A stretch of 64,000 nt of DNA from an uncultured Lachnospira sp. (lineage in GTDB: Bacteria > Bacillota > Clostridia > Lachnospirales > Lachnospiraceae): assembly GCA_910585095.1 (NCBI GenBank), contig CAJUBU010000016.1:1-64000 (forward strand), written 5' to 3'. A program made the position numbers and the translations under genes. Positions 59,157-64,000 of the stretch are shown here, in pieces. The notes under the pieces were generated by a model. That model ran no database searches, was not told where the DNA came from, and saw only the letters and a list, made by a program, of their open reading frames with translations. Each line of letters begins with the position of its first letter. The first letter of the stretch is position 1.

Positions 59157-59927
59157 TTACAACTCTTTTTTATTAAAAACAACAATAGCCAATATCATAT
59201 TGATTATAATAAGTCCTATCGCAATCACCGCTGCCCACAAATAATCATCAGGTTTAGCAGCATCAATCAATAAATTTACAGAATCCATAAGATGTGTTGG
59301 CATATAGTTGCTTAATTTAGGTATCATCTGCAATAAATATGGCACGAGAACTGCTGCTGCCTCCATTAAAAGACATGCTCCCAATGAATGAAATAAAGCC
59401 GAAGCCAGTGGAATTACAGAGATAATCCACACACAGCAAAGCCAATACATTCCAGCTGAACTAAAAAGATGATTTACAATTGTATTGTCCCATAAATAAG
59501 CATTATATCCATATGTGATACCATAACACACCCAAAATCCAACAGTCCAAAGAACTGTAATAACAAGCATTTTTGAATATATAATTTTATACCGCACCAT
59601 TCCTTTTGTAATCATATTAATTAATGTTTTATGCTGAAATTCAACAATAAATGTACCGCTAAAAAAAATCATAAATGCAATAAATGCCATCGGCATATTT
59701 TTATAAAACTGCGCCCATGAAGTCATTGCATCAACACGGATTTCCGGCAACGCCATGCCAGCCTCCCTAAGCTGGTCTGACAATAAATCCATTATCCATG
59801 GCGTCAATTTTGTGATTGCTGGATTCATAATGCCAACAACAATAAAAATAATAAGAATAATAAATAATTTTCCGCTTCTAATTTGTTCTAAAATTTCTTT
59901 TTTTGTAAATGCTATAAATTGTTTCAT
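59157..59927 (-). CDS. ABC transporter permease (ABC-2 type)
   Basis: The ATG at 59927 follows GGAGG. The 256-residue protein (MKQFIAFTKKEILEQIRSGK) has six predicted membrane spans and the ABC-2 N-terminus typical of drug or bacteriocin export permeases. It pairs with the ATPase gene 59 bp upstream. Substrate unknown. Confidence 0.88.
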   Translation of the reverse strand: MKQFIAFTKKEILEQIRSGKLFIILIIFIVVGIMNPAITKLTPWIMDLLSDQLREAGMALPEIRVDAMTSWAQFYKNMPMAFIAFMIFFSGTFIVEFQHKTLINMITKGMVRYKIIYSKMLVITVLWTVGFWVCYGITYGYNAYLWDNTIVNHLFSSAGMYWLCCVWIISVIPLASALFHSLGACLLMEAAAVLVPYLLQMIPKLSNYMPTHLMDSVNLLIDAAKPDDYLWAAVIAIGLIIINMILAIVVFNKKEL

Positions 59928-59985
59928 ATTTATCCTCCATGCTGCAACCAATTTTTAGAAACAGCTAATGATTCTACTCCATTCT

Positions 59986-60897
59986 TTATGACTTATCCTG
60001 TTTGATAATGGTTAAAAATAAATCTTCCAGCGAAGGTTCCTGCCTTTGCACGCAGGCAATATCAAACTGATTTTCTGATAAAAATCCAAGAATTTTTAAC
60101 ATATTAGACTTACTTTTTGCAGATAAGACAACTTTATTGATTTCTGTCAACTCACCCTCACCATATAATTGAACAAAATGGAGCGCTTCTTCATGTTGAA
60201 TAAAATCAATCTCTATATTGCTCACTCTTTCTACATTTTTAATATCTGCAATATCCCTTTCAAGAACAATACTGCCATTGTGTAAAAATGCTGCTCTATC
60301 ACAAATTTTTTCTACATCAGAAAGAATATGTGTCGAAAATACAACCGTTGTATGTTCTTTTACTGATTTTAAAATATCTAATATTTCCTTTCTTCCAACA
60401 GGGTCTAGTGCGCTTGTTGGCTCATCGCATATTAACAATTTAGGATTGTTGATAAGCGCTTGCGCAATACCAAGCCGCTGTTTCATTCCTCTTGAAAATC
60501 CTTTTATACGCTTTTGCTGTGAGGCAAGACCGACCATCTCAAGCAATTCATCGCTTCTTTTCTTAATCAAATCAGCGTTCATTCCTGTAATCTCACCGCA
60601 CATTTTTAAATATTCACTTGGCGTCATAAATCCATAAAATTCTGGTACATCAGGCAGATATCCTATCCACTGATTTGTCGAATTGGAACCAAATTGCACC
60701 TTTTCTCCATTGACAAAAATATCTCCTTTATCGGACTTTAACAGTCCCAATATCAATTTCATGGTCGTGGTCTTTCCTGCTCCATTTTGCCCAATAAAGC
60801 CAAATATACAATGCTGTGGAACATTAAAACTCAAATCATTTAATATCTGATGTTTTCCAAACGACTTATTAATATGTGAAATTTGTAACATATCCAT
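59986..60897 (-). CDS. ABC transporter ATP-binding protein
   Basis: The start is one of two adjacent ATG codons (60897, 60900) overlapping the previous gene's stop. Walker A IGQNGAGKTTTMKLI, signature KGFSRGMKQRLGIAQAL, Walker B LLICDEPTSALDP and the switch His (VVFSTHILSD) are present. The C-terminal 80 residues are the extra domain of CcmA/BcrA-like exporters. It works with the 59157 permease. Confidence 0.93.
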   Translation of the reverse strand: MDMLQISHINKSFGKHQILNDLSFNVPQHCIFGFIGQNGAGKTTTMKLILGLLKSDKGDIFVNGEKVQFGSNSTNQWIGYLPDVPEFYGFMTPSEYLKMCGEITGMNADLIKKRSDELLEMVGLASQQKRIKGFSRGMKQRLGIAQALINNPKLLICDEPTSALDPVGRKEILDILKSVKEHTTVVFSTHILSDVEKICDRAAFLHNGSIVLERDIADIKNVERVSNIEIDFIQHEEALHFVQLYGEGELTEINKVVLSAKSKSNMLKILGFLSENQFDIACVQRQEPSLEDLFLTIIKQDKS

Positions 60898-60899
60898 CA

Positions 60900-61100
60900 T
60901 TAATCCTCTTTTCCAAAAATAAAATATAAAACGGGTCCAATAAACTGCATACCAACAATAGCTACAATAATCCATAATGTTCGATTGCCGCACTTATAAT
61001 TCTTATGGGTAAGAATATGCCATAAAGTAAATCCCAACAATGCCAATTCAGCAATGGCAATTGGAATGATAAACGGCAACAGTGATTTTAAATCTTCCAT
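60900..61100 (-). CDS. Small membrane protein with PLDc_N domain
   Basis: Starting at the ATG at 61100 (MEDLKSLLPFIIPIAIAELA) the 66-residue protein has two membrane spans and ends TLWIIVAIVGMQFIGPVLYF, the PLDc_N signature. Such proteins often lie in bacitracin-like ABC operons. Its stop overlaps the ATPase start (TAATG). Confidence 0.8.
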   Translation of the reverse strand: MEDLKSLLPFIIPIAIAELALLGFTLWHILTHKNYKCGNRTLWIIVAIVGMQFIGPVLYFIFGKED

Positions 61101-61218
61101 AATAAATAACCATACCTTTCCATTCATCTTTACATTTAACAAACAACTTGCTGCTCTCTATTTTGTAAACAGACATACGTTTACAACAAAACCACTTTAA
61201 CACGAATAGACAACAAAC

Positions 61219-62337
61219 TTATAATATTTTTTTAAGTCTGTCTTTTATCATGTTGTACTCGCTTTCCTTTTGGAGATTCGCAAATACAGGATTTTCAAGA
61301 GAATCATAGACATCTTCCAATATTGCTTTTCTGTTTCTTGGCGCCTTTAACCCAATGCCAAACTCTTTAAAACTTTCCATAATACTGTCAAAATACCAGT
61401 CTCCATGTAGCATTATCTCATCATTTTTAAATAATTCTTCCAAACAATCCACATAAAGATTTAAATAATGTACTGTATTTTTTATATCCTTGTTTGTACT
61501 ATAACATACTGCTGCCTGATAATAAAATACAGCCGTATCATTAGGGTGAAGTTTTATCAATTCAAATGCTTCAATGACTTTATCAATACGTTTTACAGTT
61601 TCATTGCAAATGTCAAAATTATCAATCGATATCGAACAATATTGTTTTGCATCGCCAACTAATGCTAAAATATCATAATATAAATTAAGTTGCGTAACGC
61701 TTTTTGCCTTTTGAATATCGCCCAACATCATATAAGCCATTGTCAAATATATACTGCTTTGATTAACTAATTTATACGGCTTTGTTATATCCTCCAACAG
61801 TTCAATGACTTCTTGTGCCTTTCCCATCTGCAAATTTGCAATTGCTTGTAAAACAACAACACTGCTGCATATATTCATATCTTTGCAGTCGCTTTGAACA
61901 TGCTCACACAGCGTAATAATAAACTGTAAAACTTCTGTCTGCTGTGATTTTTCCTTTGCAAGTGTATAATAATTTATCAACAATATACATACTTGAAAAA
62001 TAAAAGGATAACATGAATAATACATTTTTACATGAACATTAATTTTATCCATTACTTCCTCAAACGATTTTTTTGCAAAATCCTCTGAAAATTCATAATA
62101 TAACTGTATGATTTCTTCTTTTGAAAGCTGTGGATGATAACCAATCAATTCATCAACAGAAATATCAAAAAAAGAAGCAAGCAATGGCAGCAGGCTTATA
62201 TCAGGAAGACTTTGTCTAGTCTCCCACTTTGAGACGGAAGCCTTTGTCACCCCTAAAAAGTATGCTAACTGCTCCTGTGTAATTTTCTTTTCATGCCGAA
62301 GTCTTACAAGATTTTGTGCTATATTAAAATGATTCAT
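61219..62337 (-). CDS. HTH regulator with TPR-like C-terminal domain
   Basis: The start at 62337 (MNHFNIAQNLVRLRHEKKIT) follows GGAGGG. Residues 1-65 are an XRE HTH (TQEQLAYFLGVTKASVSKWE), followed by about 300 helical residues that look like TPR repeats, as in peptide-sensing regulators (Rgg/PlcR type). It lies upstream of the small-protein/ABC operon on the same strand, so it probably controls it. No signal peptide gene is seen. Confidence 0.85.
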   Translation of the reverse strand: MNHFNIAQNLVRLRHEKKITQEQLAYFLGVTKASVSKWETRQSLPDISLLPLLASFFDISVDELIGYHPQLSKEEIIQLYYEFSEDFAKKSFEEVMDKINVHVKMYYSCYPFIFQVCILLINYYTLAKEKSQQTEVLQFIITLCEHVQSDCKDMNICSSVVVLQAIANLQMGKAQEVIELLEDITKPYKLVNQSSIYLTMAYMMLGDIQKAKSVTQLNLYYDILALVGDAKQYCSISIDNFDICNETVKRIDKVIEAFELIKLHPNDTAVFYYQAAVCYSTNKDIKNTVHYLNLYVDCLEELFKNDEIMLHGDWYFDSIMESFKEFGIGLKAPRNRKAILEDVYDSLENPVFANLQKESEYNMIKDRLKKIL

Positions 62338-62464
62338 TGCTCCCTCCATTCTTCAATAAAACTAATTATCTCTTGTATTTTATATAAAAATTATAATCTG
62401 TTTTTAAAAAGAATACAATGGATTAATACGATATTTAATTCTATTTTGTCAACTGTGAGGAAAC

Positions 62465-62959
62465 TTATCCATTTAATGCCTCAACAGCAACATTGCCTCC
62501 TCTTACAATTTCCATGCGATTGCTATAACATTTTTCCAATAAAGCAATAAATCGGTTATTATCGTCTTCTGTCTGCACACTTTCTATCAATACATTTTCT
62601 TGATTATAATCCATTACTGTGACAAGAAAAACTTGTGCCATTCTAAAAATTTCTTCTATATCTCTATCTGAACAATGACTTATTTTAACAAACATTAACT
62701 CTTTTATATGTATATCCATCTCTGTATAGTCCACTACTTTAATAACCTCTACACTTCTATTAAGCGACTTTTTAATCTGTTCAAATGTTCGGTCATCACT
62801 CGTCAGTCCAATTGTCATACGAGAAATACTCTTATTTTCTGTCACCCCTACTGTCAACGAATCGACATTATAAGACTTTCCAGAAAATAAACCAGAAATT
62901 CTAGCAAGCACACCAATTTCATTTTCAACAAACAGACATATCCATCTTTTTTTTGTCAT
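62465..62959 (-). CDS. ilvN: Acetolactate synthase, regulatory (small) subunit
   Basis: The 164-residue product has an N-terminal ACT domain (LFVENEIGVLARISGLFSGK, then YNVDSLTVGVTENKSISRMT) and the second half of IlvN/IlvH. It binds the large subunit and gives valine feedback inhibition. Its ATG follows the ilvB stop directly, so the two are translated together. It serves branched-chain amino acid synthesis. Confidence 0.93.
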   Translation of the reverse strand: MTKKRWICLFVENEIGVLARISGLFSGKSYNVDSLTVGVTENKSISRMTIGLTSDDRTFEQIKKSLNRSVEVIKVVDYTEMDIHIKELMFVKISHCSDRDIEEIFRMAQVFLVTVMDYNQENVLIESVQTEDDNNRFIALLEKCYSNRMEIVRGGNVAVEALNG

Positions 62960-64000
62960 TTATAGTTCCTCTCTTTCTATCATCATTTGATTTAAAGCAT
63001 TTCCGGGTGGAACAATAGGCAGCACATTTTCTTCTCTGTCAATTATAAATTCAATAATCGTTGGCATATTTTTTGTATTTTTCGCTGTTTGCAGAGCTTT
63101 TCTTATTTCTTTTTCTTCTGTCACACGAATGCCCTTAGCGCCATAACTTTGCGCTAATTTTACAAAATCCGGCGTATATTTTGGACAACTTTTTGTTGGC
63201 GTATTACAGTGTATGGCACAACTTTTTCTGTAACGCATACAAGTACTAGAATAATGCTTGTCAAAAAACAGTTCCTGCCATTGTCTTACATTTCCTAAAT
63301 AACCATTATTAAAAATACAAATGGTAATTGGCAGCTCATAAACAATCGATGTAGCCATTTCTTGAATATTCATCTGTATACCGCCATCACCTGCAATTAC
63401 AACAACGTCTGTTTGGGGATTTCCTATTTTTGCTCCAATTCCTGCTGGGAGACCATATCCCATCGTACCTAATCCACCAGAAGTCAACAATTGTTTCTTT
63501 TCATCCATGTCAAAAAATTGTGTTGCCCATAATTGATTTTGCCCTACATCCGTCGCAATAATTGCACTGTCAAAAATCTGATTGATATGCTTTATAATTT
63601 TTTCAGGCGTTATCCCCTCTTTTTTCATTGTAATTGGATGCTGCTTTTTCCATGCATCAATCTGATTGACCCATGTTTTTATATTTAAAGGCATTGCCTT
63701 TTCTATCAATAAATGAATTGCTTTTCTTGCATCTGCTACAATTGGAATATCAACAACAATATTTCTTGAAATAGAAGCTGAATCAATATCAATATGAATA
63801 ATCACAGCATGGGGAGCAAACCGTTCTATTTTGCCTGTAATGCGGTCATTAAATCTCGTTCCAATCGAAAAAAGCACATCACATTGACTAATGGCAGTAT
63901 TCGCTGCATAGCTGCCATGTATCCCAATATTTCCTACATATAAAGGATGGTTTGTAGGAAGAACTCCTTTTCCCATTATCGTAGTAACAACAGGAACCCC
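62960..64000 (-). CDS. ilvB: Acetolactate synthase, catalytic (large) subunit, C-terminal part (cut by window edge)
   Basis: An open frame enters from the right edge (GVPVVTTIMGKGVLPTNHPL) and ends at 62960. It shows the central FAD-type domain (CDVLFSIGTRFNDRITGKIE) and the C-terminal TPP domain with VVIAGDGGIQMNIQEMATSI (Mg-TPP motif) and IFNNGYLGNVRQWQELFF. The N-terminal TPP-pyrimidine domain with the catalytic Glu lies outside. Position 63976 is only an internal ATG. Confidence 0.95.
   Translation of the reverse strand, partial: GVPVVTTIMGKGVLPTNHPLYVGNIGIHGSYAANTAISQCDVLFSIGTRFNDRITGKIERFAPHAVIIHIDIDSASISRNIVVDIPIVADARKAIHLLIEKAMPLNIKTWVNQIDAWKKQHPITMKKEGITPEKIIKHINQIFDSAIIATDVGQNQLWATQFFDMDEKKQLLTSGGLGTMGYGLPAGIGAKIGNPQTDVVVIAGDGGIQMNIQEMATSIVYELPITICIFNNGYLGNVRQWQELFFDKHYSSTCMRYRKSCAIHCNTPTKSCPKYTPDFVKLAQSYGAKGIRVTEEKEIRKALQTAKNTKNMPTIIEFIIDREENVLPIVPPGNALNQMMIEREEL

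Overview
The window is low-GC DNA from a Firmicute, most likely a Lachnospiraceae-type clostridium. The signs are AT-rich codon use, strong GGAGG ribosome binding sites, a DUF5688 protein, an SdpR/SdpI pair and a PBSX-type contractile-tail prophage. I could not run searches, so family names rest on motifs, gene order and remembered families.

Positions 1-41.8 kb hold a myovirus-like prophage whose late genes all read on the minus strand. From right to left these are a DUF1492 regulator, small and large terminase, portal, MuF head protein, XkdF-like protease, scaffold, decoration and capsid proteins, connectors, sheath, tube, tail chaperone (with a -1 frameshift site), tape measure, LysM protein, XkdQ/R/S, baseplate J, YmfQ and tail fibre (cut by the window edge). 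No repressor, integrase or replication gene of this outer prophage is visible: its first late gene lies a few hundred bases from the host gene metA.

The portal gene is split by a second, nested element of about 12.9 kb (24,911-37,827). Its ends share the 7-bp core GTTTCGC. Joining the ends restores a continuous 466-codon portal frame. The element carries a tyrosine integrase, an excisionase-like protein, divergent HTH regulators with three operators, an ORF6N protein resembling one in the outer prophage, a Spo0A C-terminal-domain protein, HicAB, an RHH protein, a HIRAN protein, a J-domain protein, an ERCC4 nuclease, a serine recombinase and a primase/helicase pair. It has no capsid, tail, terminase or lysis genes, so it resembles a phage satellite sitting inside its possible helper. 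It shares with the prophage's small-terminase gene a pair of palindromes 21 bp apart, which I propose as a captured packaging signal. It also has three related complex repeats, each just after a replication-gene stop codon, whose sequence words change together; I propose these as replication origins.

Several late genes are interrupted in ways that suggest decay or switching: an in-frame TGA in the tape measure, an in-frame TAA in MuF, and a frameshift at a G8 tract in a connector gene. The MuF C-terminus carries an HExxH domain followed by a possible immunity gene, as in MuF polymorphic toxins. Two short hydrophobic peptides, one in the outer prophage and one in the nested element, form matching Fst-like type I toxin-antitoxin loci.

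Positions 42.2-64 kb are host chromosome: metA, ligA, a pseudouridine synthase, an HIT protein, sdpRI, a flavin-binding protein, tRNA-Arg(CCG), a DUF5688 protein, a MocR regulator, a copper operon (unknown gene, csoR, copA with a fused CopZ domain and a CsoR-type operator), a GH31 glycosidase, an ABC transporter operon with its regulator, and ilvN/ilvB (ilvB cut by the right edge).
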